This document shows, one piece after another, positions 22,937 through 34,640 of a stretch of 64,000 bases of DNA. A program made the translations under genes and the position numbers. Below the pieces are notes generated by a model, which was given only the letters and a program-made list of their open reading frames with translations, made no database searches and was not told the origin of the DNA. This DNA comes from Agroathelia rolfsii. Lineage: Eukaryota > Basidiomycota > Agaricomycetes > Amylocorticiales > Amylocorticiaceae. The stretch is taken from assembly GCA_018343915.1 (NCBI GenBank), contig JABRWF010000007.1, forward strand, positions 1,364,001 through 1,428,000, in the 5' to 3' direction. Positions within the stretch are counted from its first letter, which is position 1; each line of letters starts with the position of its first letter.

Positions 22937-23588
22937 ATGGGCATGTCATATCCAATGAAACTTGAATCCACTTGAAATAAACGGACTTCGATTTTCAGGA
23001 GTATCTCTTTGGCTTATGCCTTCCCCCGAAGAGGCCAAGTTTCTTCGCTCGTTCATGCAGGAGCACCCTCCACCAAGCGAAGGGACTTCGTCTTTCCCCC
23101 CATTCGATCCCCACGTAACCTTGGTCTCTGTTCCATCTTCTAATGGGATTGTTTCTATCCTTCGAGAGACAATACCCACAGATCAATCTACCATGACTGC
23201 TCGTTTCATCGCTGTCATAGCCAGCGACCACTATTTCAGATCGGTTATTGCCACAGTACAGCTGACACCGGATCTAGAGAATCTGCGAAATCATGTTGTC
23301 GATTGTCTATCAAAGGAGGCTAACATTGAAGCAAAAAGCCCTATGTTCCCGCATTTATCGATCCATTATATCGATGAACCTGATGCTGCCTTACGTGAGA
23401 GTATAGTGACGGGTCTCTATAGTAACAAACGGGTAGTAGAATACGATCAAGGGATTCGACTCACTTCTTCCTTGGATTCGGATGGTGGTATCAGTCAAAT
23501 CACTATTCAGGAAATTTGGGCCGTGGAATGTGAAGGACCCGTGGAGGGATGGAAGGTACTAGACAAGATAATACTGAAGCATAGTTGA
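22937..23588 (+). CDS. CPD1: 2',3'-cyclic-nucleotide 3'-phosphodiesterase (CPD1-like, 2H family)
   Basis: The product opens ADP-ribose 1'',2''-cyclic phosphate (a by-product of tRNA splicing) or related 2',3'-cyclic ends. The best model starts at ATG 22937 with an exon of only eight bases, then an intron (gtcatatcc...ttttcag), giving MGMSISLWLMPSPEEAKFLR. That reproduces the family N-terminus (M-x-x-SLWL.P) better than a TTG start inside the intron. The two signature motifs of the 2H fold are present: FDPHVTLVS (H-x-T) about 45 residues in, and FPHLSIHYIDE (H-x-S) about 80 residues later. The total of roughly 200 residues matches yeast Cpd1. No other intron is needed. It lies downstream of the RdRP on the same strand, which may be chance. 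Family assignment is firm; the substrate is inferred. Confidence 0.85.
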
Positions 23589-23777
23589 TACATATGTTAC
23601 ATTATGAAATAAGTGTACATCTTATAATAAACAGTGCCTCCAAGACAGTGGCATTGAAATCACGATGATGGTTGATGACGAATGTTAAGCAGTACATACA
23701 AAAAGTGACAAAATACGAAAGCAGGATCTGCAAAGGAAAAGGAAAAGAACAAAGGATCGATAAAGGAGTGCCAAATA

Positions 23778-25471
23778 TTATGCGTCATCTTGATCAAGTA
23801 ACAGGGGACACGTCTCGCCGCCAATTTGGGGGGAAATCGGGGGACTCGAACCATCCGTTAGCGGATCACCAAGGTCGTAAGGGGTGTATAAAGGAAGCGG
23901 TATGGAATGGTCCACCTTCCGTTCACCGTTGGAATGAAATAGTTGAGAATATGCCGGTAAGGATTGTGCGAAATTTGAGTTCATGTATGGGGTATTCAGT
24001 GAATACGTAGAGTGCTGCAGAGATATCGGTTGGTTGGCGGCAAGAGAACTTGGCGCGTCCACCTTGATATTTACAAACTTGAGGGGTATTGAAAATCGAA
24101 TCTTTGCCTTGACATTCTCTCTGCTATCGGGATCGTCATAGGTGCACAAGAGTGAGACATGCATCTGGTGCTTCACAGAAAAATGGGGAGATGACATAGT
24201 TGGACGAAGAAGACAAGCACCAGCCCAATCTTTCGTTGAAGGTAGCAGTTTTGTAGCAAGTTGTGCCGTGGCGTCTACAGTGTAACAATTATGAGAGCCA
24301 GATTCATGTTTGAAGATGTACCCATCCCCAGGCAAACGATAGGACCCTGAACTCCCGCCTGACATTAGCGAGAAGGAACGGCGTTGCGATCTTCGCTTCC
24401 TAGAAGAGACTATCCCGACGTCATAAAAGGAATGCAAGGTATGAGGCTCTCTCAAAGGTTCTTCAGGTGGCTGACTGTCAGGCGGCGGGATCGGGTAGCG
24501 AGCTAGAACGGACGGAGCCGGTGCGAATCTATTCCACCGGCTTAGTATGATACAAGCTGTGGAGCAGAGCACGATAAATACCTGTAATTCTCAGTCTGTT
24601 CAACGTTGACCACGAATCCAGAAATTTTGATTTGGACACGTTCTGAAGAATCAAGATCATGCGAACGTAGCCTAAGAGTAAATGGTAGGGCAGATTTCTC
24701 GGCATCGATGTGCTGTGGCACAGACACCTGGACCTTGAGCTTATCCAGCACCCTCTTCAGGATTAACGGATCAGTGCCTTGGCTTCCCAATATCCGTTGG
24801 GAGATCGCATAAGTCGACGAGGGAAGGACAGGCTGGAATGGATTAGAAGTGTCTGCTGTATTGACGGATGGCGTAAAGCGACGAGTAACGACTATATCGC
24901 GTCTCGGAGAGTCCATTACCCTTATCTTGGGAGAAAGCATATAACAGAAGCTTGATATGAATGAAGGCTCACTGAGCTCATTGATATCGACAAATGTGGC
25001 CGATGCATAAAGACCGTATCGAATGCCCGCCGGTTCGTAGGCAGAGTCACCGAATTGACATGTGGGAGGGAGCCAGCCCGGAATCACAAGATTGAAGACT
25101 ACCCTCCATGTCGACTCGCTGTACATTTCGGTGTCTGCATCAATGAGTTCCTTGGTATATGAACAAAGACGAATGGCCGAGTAACTGCCATCTGGATCCA
25201 CAAGCTCCGACTGGCCCTCAAACGTTAATCTGAGCGAAGTAAGGGTAACGTGCTCCAGACGTGGAGACATGCAGAATATGTTTGTGCTTGGCTTCAATTT
25301 GATCATGATGTGGCCTGACAAAGAATATGCGCCTCTGTGCGACGATTCATATTGAGGTCATGTACTCAAGTAGTATGTCATAAGCTTCAAGCCTTGTACT
25401 TACAATGGATCAGGCTCGCCTAGCATTTCTACAGAATCAGAAGAAGGGATAATCTCTAGCGAGATAGTCAT
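23778..25471 (-). CDS. Arrestin-like (ART/alpha-arrestin) protein
   Basis: The product starts MTISLEIIPSSDSVEMLGEP, then YSLSGHIMIKLKPS and HVTLTSLRLTFEGQSELVD, the beginning of an arrestin-N beta sandwich. Later come WRVVFNLVIPGWLPPTCQFG and GIRYGLYASATFVDINEL, typical of fungal arrestin-like proteins, then an arrestin-C-like domain with ALPFTLRLRSHDLDSSERVQ, IKISGFVVNVEQTENYR and IRFSIPLKFVNIKVDAPSSL. The C-terminal tail carries LPAYSQLFHSNGER, a variant of the PPxY/LPxY motif with which such proteins recruit Rsp5/Nedd4 ubiquitin ligases, and ends in an acidic LLLDQDDA. By family knowledge they target plasma-membrane transporters for endocytosis; the cargo here is unknown. A Ser/Arg-rich insert (RKRRSQRRSFSLMSGGS) could be a phosphorylation site. 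Two or three introns are present. Confidence 0.75.
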
Positions 25472-25917
25472 GGTGAATTATGCAAATTGCAGAGCTACAG
25501 GAGTCTGAGCGCAGTGGGAAGACAACCTGTCGACGAACGAGATCGGTAGGAGTCCTGTAGGACGCTGAATATTTAGCTGGGCTTTATAGACGCCATAAGT
25601 CCACACAGCTGAAAGCAAAGCTGCTAAAAGAGAACAACGGCAATAGACAATGGAGAGTCATTGCTATTTAGCAGGATCAGTCGAACAAAAGGACTTCCAA
25701 ACCTGCGGTTTGTTGTGTCGATCCTGCTAAGCGGTCGTCTTATCTCCGGGCCGAGGTTGATCCCTGTCAAAAAGTATGTGCCTGACACCTTGGACAACAA
25801 CTGTCACGTTTCTCAGCTGATAGGATTTTTTCAGTACATATGCTATTTATTCTATGATCCAATATGAGATTTTACAGCGACAGATTCTTAATTATGTATA
25901 ACAACTTCTTCTTTCTT
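25472..25917. promoter_or_regulatory. Upstream region of the arrestin-like gene
   Basis: The 446-base gap lies between two minus-strand genes. It must carry the arrestin-like promoter and the 3' end of the dehydrogenase transcript. No reading frame or motif stands out. Confidence 0.4.
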
Positions 25918-27276
25918 TTACTTCGAATATCCAAATAGCTTGCCGATCTCGGAGCTAATCAAGTTGCATGCAGGCGCATTTTCCTCATACTTGTGGGGAT
26001 CACGGGGATGTACCCAGACATCCTCAGCGTTGATGGAAATGGCCTGGCCATTCGCTGCACTCTCACCCAAAAGACTCTGTTACGGAATGGTTGGATAAGT
26101 GTTGCCATAGACATTTCTAATAGACCGTGACTTACGTCAACCTGCTTGATGACAAGTGAGATGGGAGTCAAGAGCTTGCGCTCACGGAAAGGAATGAAAA
26201 GAACATCAGGTGCAATGGCGGTTTCTACAACATAGGCATGTACGGTAAGCTGATGGGACCCTTATTCGATATCGACGCTACACTTACCAATCAGATTGGG
26301 TGACACTTGATCCGTGTGATCTGGATTAGCGTCTTCTTTTCAAATAACTGTTTGCCAAGCCAGTTACTTACAAGCGTTAACAGTAATGTCCTTGTCCTGG
26401 TAGAACTCAGCCGCAGAGCGCATGAAGTTGATGACCCCGGCCTTGGCGGACGCATACATGGGCATATTAGCGCAGGGGTAATAACCAAAAACGCTGGCCG
26501 TCATGATAAGCTTTCCGCGGTAACCATTGGCACCCTTCTCTTGGCGCTCAAAAACTTGCAGTGCAAGTGCAGCGGTATTGAGCTGACCAACAAGATCAAT
26601 GTTGAGGGTGGCCAAGTTGGGCTTAGTGATCGGACGACTCGCTGCGGTCGACGGGTCAAATGCAGGGATCCATGGTAGCTATAAAATAAGAAAAGAAGCA
26701 AAGCATAAGAAGCTATTCCAAGGAGAGAACTCGATTATTAACAAACCTCGGCAATGCCAGCATTGGCGAACACTATGTTGACTCGGTAAGTCAGTATAAG
26801 CTATACGAGATGCATAGATCATACGGACCGTAATCAATGCGTCCAAACGTCTCTTTGCCAGCTTCGAAAGCGGCAACCTGGTCTTCCCAGTTGGTAGTGT
26901 CGACTTTGAGAGCGATAGCAACCCTGTGATTACAGGCCGGGTAAGATTGGATCCTCTTCTATCATCAGCAATAACGCATACTTGGCACTGTATTTGGTGT
27001 TCAACTCCTCTGCAAACTTGGACCCCGCATCCGAGTTGATATCAGCTATAATAACTCGTCCCCTGAGGTAATAATCAGCATCTATACAGTTGACAATAGT
27101 AAATAAATAAATAAAAATCTTACCCCTGCGCTGTGATATTCTCAGCGATGGCTTTACCGATGCCTGTTTAAATGTAACGAATCAACATCTTGCATCTCTC
27201 GCATACGAAGACGCATTCTCAGCATACCGGATGCGCCACCAGTAATGAAGGCAACCTCGTTCTTAATGATAGGCAT
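25918..27276 (-). CDS. Short-chain dehydrogenase/reductase (SDR), substrate unknown
   Basis: The spliced product starts MPIIKNEVAFITGGASGIGK, with the NAD(P) loop TGGASGIG, then RVIIADINSDAGSKFAEELN. The Asp after the second strand (IADI) suggests NAD(H) rather than NADP(H). It continues FGRIDYVFANAGIAE (NAG motif), LNIDLVGQLNTAALALQVFE, KLIMTASVFGYYPCANMPMY and ASAKAGVINFMRSAAEFYQD. The catalytic residues are the Ser in TASVFG and the pair YASAK, twelve residues apart as usual. The C-terminus ends SSEIGKLFGYSK. Length, about 290 residues, fits classical SDRs, close in style to the 15-hydroxyprostaglandin-dehydrogenase-like group. Seven or so short introns are visible. All catalytic residues are present, so it is probably active. 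Neighbours give no pathway clue. Confidence 0.85.
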
Positions 27277-30200
27277 TGGATTCGGAATTGAGCAGAAGTC
27301 GGCAAGCTGTAGAGAAGGGAAGGAATTGTATAAAAACCCTCAAGCATCGGCATGGTAGGCTTTTATCCAAAAAAATCCAAGGGCGTGGTTGGAAATGCGC
27401 CCGTGAGCCGGTTCGATTGTTTGGGCCTTCACCTAGCCTACGCTGATGTGGTGTAGTAACCGGTCGCCAGTTGGCTTCACCTGAAACGCTCCCTACTACG
27501 GACTATCTCCTCAGGCTGGCGCAGCCATGGTAATTCAAATTGTTCCTTTAGCCAACCCTGATTCTAGTCCTTTTCTTCAGCCTCGCGATGGAAGGAAATT
27601 TGTGGCATGAGGCTCGCTTCCGGTGTCTGAGATCTGATGTCTGAAGAGAAAAACAATGTGTCCCAGAAACACGGGGACGCTGTAGCCTATCCGATATCTG
27701 CTGATAATCACTAGATTCCTCCCCACTGCCACCGGACCAGACTTTTTACACATGAGGTGATCACATGAGATGGTAAGATTGTATTGATATGGTGGAAAAG
27801 ATAAATAAAGGCCACAGTTGTCGTACTTGCCAAAGAACAACGCGCTCACTAACAACGGCATCAACACGTCAAGTTTCTGGTCGCCTTCAATCTACTAACA
27901 TCGTTGCTTTATACAATGTCTTGTGCTCATGCACGTTTGCATCATTTCGGCTTTGTGAATCTATGCCACTCATATGATCAACTGTAAGATTTTATAGGCA
28001 TGTTGATTAGAATCAGGAACAGCCCCCTTCTTCATGTTTTTTTTTTTTTTACATTATAATTTCGGCTGATCATTGATATCGAGTGTTCCTCAAGTTTGAC
28101 TGCTGACTTGCATCGTGTTGCCTAGTACTCAGGCCTCAGGCCTTAGGAATGGACTCGGTTCCGATACTCATTTACCTTCTGACTAGGGCGAGATAAATTG
28201 GGGCCGTCTGTTCTTTGACCCGTAAAATTGTCACGTAAGGAGGCAGGGAAAAAAAAAACACTAAAAGAAAGCAGTCGAACAAACATAGCGACTTAGAATG
28301 AAGCTAGTTTTGACAGGGTGTAAGGGACGAGATAATGGGAAACATCCCTTTTATCCGAAATTTTGGACCCTCCAAGTTAGAACACCGGCCAGTCAGGGTT
28401 GTTCCAAAGAGACCCTCAACTACACAGCCCAGCATGCCAGTTTCCACTTGCAGTTACCATGGCTCGTCTAATGGAAGTTTCTGTCAAGATTGGTTTTCGG
28501 CGGCGAGTGGTGCCGAGGATGGTAATCCTGGATGGCCGTGAGTGAATCCATAACAGCGATGCTTGTCTACTTATTAGTATCCAAACAATCAATTCTTCAA
28601 TAGTGGGATGTTGGCATTCATTGTGGATAAGAGCCTTACCTATGCTGATAAGATATTACTTAAGACCTGGATGGATTGAAAGCATGAAGCCTTTCTTTGC
28701 GTCCCCTGGTGTCATACTCGTACCTTCATCAAGGGAGGCAAAAATGCATATCCGTCATGTATCTCATCTTCTTTCGTCTAGTTGCGGAATGCAGGCCATC
28801 CCTGCGGGGCCGTGCAAGCACCATATGTGCCTACATGCTGTACATGCACTTGAGCAACTGCAAAGCAAATATTTTCAAATCGATCCTGACGGAGACTGCC
28901 ACTTGTGTCAGGCCTTCTAGAAGCGAGGTTTTGCACTAACTATGCCTGGCAATGAATGCTAATTAAAAGTGGGGGTCCGAAAAAACTATTCATCCTCCGG
29001 CTGTCTGCAGTGCATACAAACCGGGAAACAGAACACCCCTGGCCGGCGGTGATCAAATTGGTGCTGGCTAACTCTCTTCACTATGGTACTTTAGCGCTTC
29101 ACTTACAATATCTTCAAAAATTCAAATGCATTCTTGTTTTGTTCCTATCTTATTAACTGTAGGAGACGGGATGAGACACTCCTATCCCTAGCTTGGCGCT
29201 ATTCTTCGGGATTTCGATAGGCTAAAAGTATATCAAATCGAATAGTTACAATTCATGACTACTTCAGAGTTGTAGAAAATCATTACATACTGGCATCATG
29301 ACTTTGACTAGATTTGAACCGTACGACCATTCTACAAATGGCGTCATCCTATGAGTAATCAGATAGTCACATGTACGTGGGGTGATGACGGAATTTATTG
29401 GCCTCAGGATTCCTACGCATCCTACTACGCGGATAGCCGCGATCAAGGGCCCAGTACAACGCTAGCCGTTCCTAATCCGGTTGAGACTCGATGTTTTCAG
29501 ACACACCAAGGAGAGACGGTACAAAGACACGAACATGAATGTCTTGAACTTGTGTCTGGTGTACAGGTGTCGATTTCTTATGGTTTTTCCAACGTTTCAG
29601 GCATGTTTTCAAGGGATGGTGCGTTTGGATAAAATTTTGCCATGAAACAATATCTCCTAATGGGGTTAAGTGGGAATGAACAAGAAGGTGGTGGAGAGTC
29701 CAGTGGGGCTCGCTACACTTTGACGGCTAAGGGTGAGCACTAAATGAATGGGAGAAGACGTGGAATTCGTGAAAATTTGCAGGTAATGTTTCTCTTTATC
29801 TTTTCCAATTGATCTTTCTTTTCTTTGAATTAAGGTTACCAAATTATTGCAAAATAACAAGACTGTGACGGAAGGTTTACCGGTTGTTGTAAAGGGAAAC
29901 GAAACCAAGGAGGAAACACACACATTGCTCACAACTTGAATCTTTATGATTCCAATGGTTTAGTTTTTCCGTTGGGGCAATCTCGAGATTGTCAGCGACC
30001 TGTGAGTGAAAATGTATTGGCAGTGATTATAAGGTCCACATACAGGGTAGCATGTCTATTTGTGCCTGTACTAGTAATGCAACGAATATGCAACCTAACC
30101 CAATATCTACCTCTGACAGCCTATCTGCGCAGCTCATCTGCATTGTATACAGGCCTCAAGTTAGCGACAGTGAAGATGACTACTCCGCGACATAGGGTCT

Positions 30201-30445
30201 AAATATTCCTAACCCAACAGCTAAGGTTTCCCGAACCACCCAATCGGAAATGAGATTCCATCCGTGGAAAATCGGTTAGTGCTCTGATGCAAGAAAAAAT
30301 GACGAACCCCTGTTTCGTGCTGTGGTTACTCGACCTACGGCCATCCCTGCATGCAATCGATATCCCGTGCAATTCCAAGTCATACATAAACAAGTGGCTA
30401 TAGCTTGTACGAGGGACACCATCTGTTTCTCGCCCTTCTCAGATC
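27277..30445. other. Gene-poor 3.2 kb stretch
   Basis: The left edge carries the promoter of the SDR gene. The rest has no frame with recognisable domains or a believable exon chain. Short open frames at 28335-28541, 28603-28920 and 29351-29632 (the last 93 codons) are unlike any family I know. A run of 14 T at about 28037 is followed by sequence I could not match to other parts of the window. It may hold decayed mobile DNA, an unrecognised lineage-specific gene or a long non-coding transcript; I cannot tell which. Confidence 0.4.
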
Positions 30446-32280
30446 ATGTCCGAAGCAGCAGAAATCGCTGCCCTCGAGCATATCGTCTCTGTCGCTCAGG
30501 TGTGTTTTTGAAGTCCAAAACTTAATGTTATTGAGACTGATTTTATTCAGACCTACGTTGCTAGTACGATTTTGTCGATCCTTTATCTGCATCGCATTAC
30601 TGACCAACGTGTTATATTTTCTAGGTACTTCTGCGGTTTTAGTCTGGGACTGGCTGTCTTGTCTTCCCCAAGAGGTTAGTCAAGATTAGCGAGGTACGAC
30701 TTGAGTTTGTCACTATACTAACATTTGGTCAGTGGCGATACATCTGGAAGTCATCATGGACACCAATTAAAATTCTTTATATTATGGTCCGATATTATAC
30801 ATTCGTGGTGGTGTGTATCGGTCCTATTCTGGATAAATTTCGTTGCTGATTGTATGTTAGTTGGTAGTGCGTAGAAGCCAATATATCTCTAGATAGCTGT
30901 GTGTCTTACTTGCGATTATCAACAGGTGACAGATGTTTGTGAGTAGCGTACTTTTTACCTAAAATTCAATGACTAATCGTTGTTTTCAAGGGTTCTTTGC
31001 AAATTGGGAGGAAGCGTACGCGACTGCTTGCCTCGCTACCTTTTCACATATTCTAACCGGACTCTACAGAACTTGCGCCAAGTATCTGAGGATTTTACCA
31101 GGTATAGCCGTCGTGATTGATTTGTGCATAGAAATGGGTAAGTCTATGCCATCTTTTCTTGGTCTATTGCAGACGTACTGATGGATAATTAGTTCTCTGT
31201 TTCCGGTATTTTTAATCGATTTTTTCTATCTCCGTTACAAAGCATAGTAATTGTTTGCGAGCAGAGTATACGCACTGTACGGCCGTAGTACCAAGGTTGC
31301 CATGGGTCTTGCTGTCATCCTCGCAGGTTTCTTGGCGGTTATGATCGCTGTCCCTATCATGGCTTTTGATTGTGGGCTCTCTCTGCATCCTTCCCCATGA
31401 ATCCTCGCCAACTCATGAGAAAAAAAAAACAGACACCCGTTTACCATCGTGGCCAGGGCCATGTTTAGGTTCATAGCATTTTTTTTTTCTACTGATTTTG
31501 ATTCTGGCTCACGTCTCCCACCCTACCCAGTCACTGGAAAAGCTTCGGCTGCCGGACCGAAGTTCATTATCGCTTTCTATGCATCGCCAATGTATGAACT
31601 TTTGCATCCAGGTTTGAGACTAAACTTAACACTGATATGGTTCCAGGGCGGTCGATTTTATTGTGACAGCATTAACCGTTTACCGGGGATTGCAACACAG
31701 GAGACTGGCTGCCTCAAATGGTATGGTCAATACTTTCCTCAAGGATGGCATGTTCTACTTCATAGCCATTACATCACTGAACTTGTGGGTCCTTGATTTG
31801 AGTCAATTGCAAAGTCGTCAGCTGATAAATGAGTCTAGGCTTAACGTGATCTTCTTCATGTAAGGGATAAGAGTTCTTTTAATTTCCCCATTTCCTTAAA
31901 CATACTTGCTAGTCAAAAGAACCAGGCCATCGAGGCGATCAATGCACCTATGAGTATCCAGATCTCAAGCGTGCTTTGCTGCCGTCTGTGAGTGTCTCGA
32001 TACCAGGTCTTTTCTGTGTTCTCTTCACTTACACCACCTTGAAAGGATTTTGAACCTGCGCGCAACCCGTGATCGCCAACCTTCAATCAAGAAATTCAGC
32101 TCGACGCTCGGTCGCTGGACGAACGACATCCACATGTCGAATGATGACGCGGACCACAGTTTTCCCCTGCAAGCACCGCGGTTGGGAGACCGTACAGGTC
32201 ATCCCCCTAGCCGAGCTACAGCAGCTAGACTGAAAGATCAGACGGACACCAACGTCTCCAACGGTGGGGCATTTATTTAA
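30446..32280 (+). CDS. DUF6533 domain membrane protein (seven-helix type)
   Basis: The start MSEAAEIAALEHIVSVAQ, then TYVASTILSILYLHRIT and the spliced segments TSAVLVWDWLSCLPQEV...EWRYIWKSSWTPIKILYIM and VRYYTFVVV, match the N-terminal DUF6533 block (WDW...EW.YIW....PIK.LY...RY) common in Agaricomycetes. Later exons give hydrophobic helices: RVYALYGRSTKVAMGLAVIL then AGFLAVMIAVPIMAFDC, and FIVTALTVYRGLQHRRLAA. The R-x-YALYGR and TVYR-like motifs are typical of these proteins. The protein ends in a polar tail (NVSNGGAFI). The function is not established for the family; a receptor-like or channel-like membrane role is only guessed. Many small exons make exact structure uncertain between 30680 and 31240, and mild decay is possible. 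These families are numerous and fast-evolving, which fits the gene-poor surroundings. Confidence 0.65.
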
Positions 32281-33018
32281 ATCCGATCTCGATAGCTGAA
32301 TTTGGTATACTTATCTCCGTTTGCCCTTCCCCATCCTCATTCCCACTTTCATCATTGTGAAAAAGGCATTGTCGTTCGATGGGAGCAGGAAGTCGTCGAA
32401 GACTCGTGGGATCACAAGACTGAGGACACAGACCCTGAAAGCGGCCTTCAAATGGTCGAAGGCCGGAAGGAGCGTGCTGTTGCCGAGTAAACCTGGTATT
32501 GTTGTGACTATTACTATGTTATTTGCTCCTTTGGCCCCCTTTCCTGCGCCGCCTTCTTCTCGGTATGTCCCCCGGTGCATACACCTGCGCCCACAAACCC
32601 ATACGCCGCGGCGGTGGCCAAGGTATATTGAGATTATCTCCATGCAACCCCAGTATTTACACCTATCTACTCATTCGTTTTATTTCACATTCATTTCTTT
32701 CTCTTCAGCTACCCTATCGCTAGAATGGCGAAGCTGTTACTTTTTGTCTGTGTGATCTATTTACAGATACACATAAAATAGCTCGACGATTTATTCTCTG
32801 GCTTTCCTTTATATACCTACATTAATATACGTGGCATCGTGTATATTTATATGTATATACTATATTCGTAGGTCCCACTCCCACGCTTATTTAGGGCTCT
32901 ACTAAGCCCTTTCGTCATTTTGTGGTCTGATCATGACGGTTGTCGTTCTGATTACGGTAAAATAAGCGTGTACGCAAACGGATGTACACTACCATCACTA
33001 CTGACAACATTGCGATAC
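32281..33018. other. Convergent intergenic region downstream of the DUF6533 gene and BRX1
   Basis: Two overlapping open frames (144 codons at 32321-32755 on +, 110 codons at 32311-32643 on -) lie here, but neither has a domain or clear splice context. The right part is AT-rich with tatata repeats (about 32810-32870), like a 3' flanking region. No gene is assigned. Confidence 0.4.
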
Positions 33019-34282
33019 TTAGGCGAATACCTTTGAGACCGCTAGCTCGCTTTCCGGCCGTGCACGGCTCTCCTTGCGCTTGAAGCTTTCCTCCTTCGCG
33101 TGTTGACGAATCTTGTATTTCATGCCGCGCTCCCGGTTGATGGCAGAGCGAACCGAAGCAGGGGATATAAACTCTGAAACCGCCGTGTGTTTACGATTAG
33201 TACGAAATAACCAAAATTAAAGAAGAAAAATAGAGATAACGTAAGGCACGGGGGAGGAGTGGGTCGGATCACCGAAACGGAAATAATGGGAAGTTGGACG
33301 ATTGTGAATTTGCTTACCTGGATTGGAATATACGGTCGCGCCGCTGAAGGCACCCTCAAAGATTCGTATAGGGGTGAGGACAAAGCGTGGCCCAATCTCC
33401 ACTAGGGTTGTATGTGGAGGTCCATTTGGTTGTAGAGGGTCTTTTTCTATTATCTACATTTGAACATGCCACGAGTTAGACGAAAGGGTTCAGGGAAGCC
33501 GGAGATTTTTTTTTCGGAGAAAAGAGCGGACCTGGTAATTCCTGAACCAAATTTTATTGTCGAGGATGGAAAAGGATAGAACGTGGTCAATGAATGGTTT
33601 TGCTCTGCGTGCTTGTGGGGGAACACCAAAAATCTATTTTTTGTGATGTGAGATACGTTTGCCTGATTGATTCCAATAATCCTCACACATACATGCGTAA
33701 AGAGCTCCTTTGTCAGCTTCCCCCAGGCGCTCTCATCGAAGGCCTTGTCAAAGCTCAGGATTCCTCGGCTGCCTTTCAGACAGTTGCCTGTCATCTTGAG
33801 CTCATCCATGGTGTGTATATTCTGTACATGCATCTTGATGCTAGGTCCATTTGGCGTTTTTGCAGCCCAGAGATAGAGATCTTCATGTCGCCTGGCTTCG
33901 AAATACAGCGTGTTGTTACAGTTATTCAGGTCGGCTAGCTCAGGTAGCAGATGGAGCTGCGACTTGGAATCCAATTTTGAATCTATCAGGCAGCAACGTT
34001 AACATAAAAGTTCTTCGAGAATTCACACCAAGCCAGGATGGTTTTTTTACCTTTTTTCACATGGGGAAGTAAAGTCTCGAGATCATTCATGAGGTGCCTC
34101 ATGCGATGCGTAACACCCCGAGAGGAAAGCAGCATCACTCGCTGCTTGTTTCGTTTACGTTTTGTAGATTCTTCGGAGTCGAGAGCGTCATCAATATCCA
34201 TAGCATCTGTTTTTCGTTTTCCATTGGCCTTAGCTGTCGCCTTGGATGCGTTGGACTTTTGTGTTTTTAGTACAGATGCCAT
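33019..34282 (-). CDS. BRX1: Ribosome biogenesis protein BRX1 (Brix domain)
   Basis: The product begins MASVLKTQKSNASKATAKAN with a lysine-rich leader and an acidic patch, then RNKQRVMLLSSRGVTHRMRH LMNDLETLLPHVKK, the start of the Brix fold. Next come LADLNNCNNTLYFEARRHED, LYLWAAKTPNGPSIKMHVQN and IHTMDELKMTGNCLKGSRGI, all diagnostic of Brx1, followed by LSFSILDNKIWFRNYQIIEK and TTLVEIGPRFVLTPIRIFEG. A basic C-terminus (MKYKIRQHAKEESFKRKESR) follows. Brx1 acts in the nucleolus on the large-subunit precursor with Ebp2. Roughly four introns are seen; one joins KEL|FTHVFGVPP and puts the sequence from 33600 back into the Brix frame. The stop at 33019 follows a short tail; a donor-like gtattc near the end makes the last few residues less certain. 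Confidence 0.9.
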
Positions 34283-34640
34283 AATTTATCGTGAGCAAGA
34301 GAGAAATATTGAAGGAAGCAAAATTATTGATTACAACTTGGGCCTTAGTCGGGAGCAAATCGCGCACATGCTTTGCTAGACCCTCAAGTTACTCAATGTC
34401 TGGCAAACCAGAATGCTTCCTCTATTATATGTACCCCATGAACATACTCTGAGCACATATAATCATAATAGCTTTTCAAACTTCATTTGATTCGAAATCA
34501 TTGTGACCGAAAGTTATTATTTGATATACACAGCAAAATCAGACTGGCGATTTGATAACTAATAACGACTCGCATGCCCAAAGACAAAGAATACTAGAAT
34601 AACAAGAAAAGAAAAGTCACGAATCAGAGGAGGAATATAA
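34283..34640. promoter_or_regulatory. BRX1 upstream region and KH-protein gene 3' flank
   Basis: The AT-rich 358-base gap lies between two minus-strand genes. The left end carries the BRX1 promoter. No motif could be singled out. Confidence 0.4.

Noticed and set aside
23825..23855. tRNA-like box B (ggttcgagtcccc) on the minus strand
   Set aside because: It lies in the arrestin-like coding sequence, and no acceptor or anticodon stem can be formed around it.
29351..29632. 93-codon + strand frame as a protein gene
   Set aside because: No domain, splice partner or codon pattern supports it; kept only as a hint in the gene-poor stretch.
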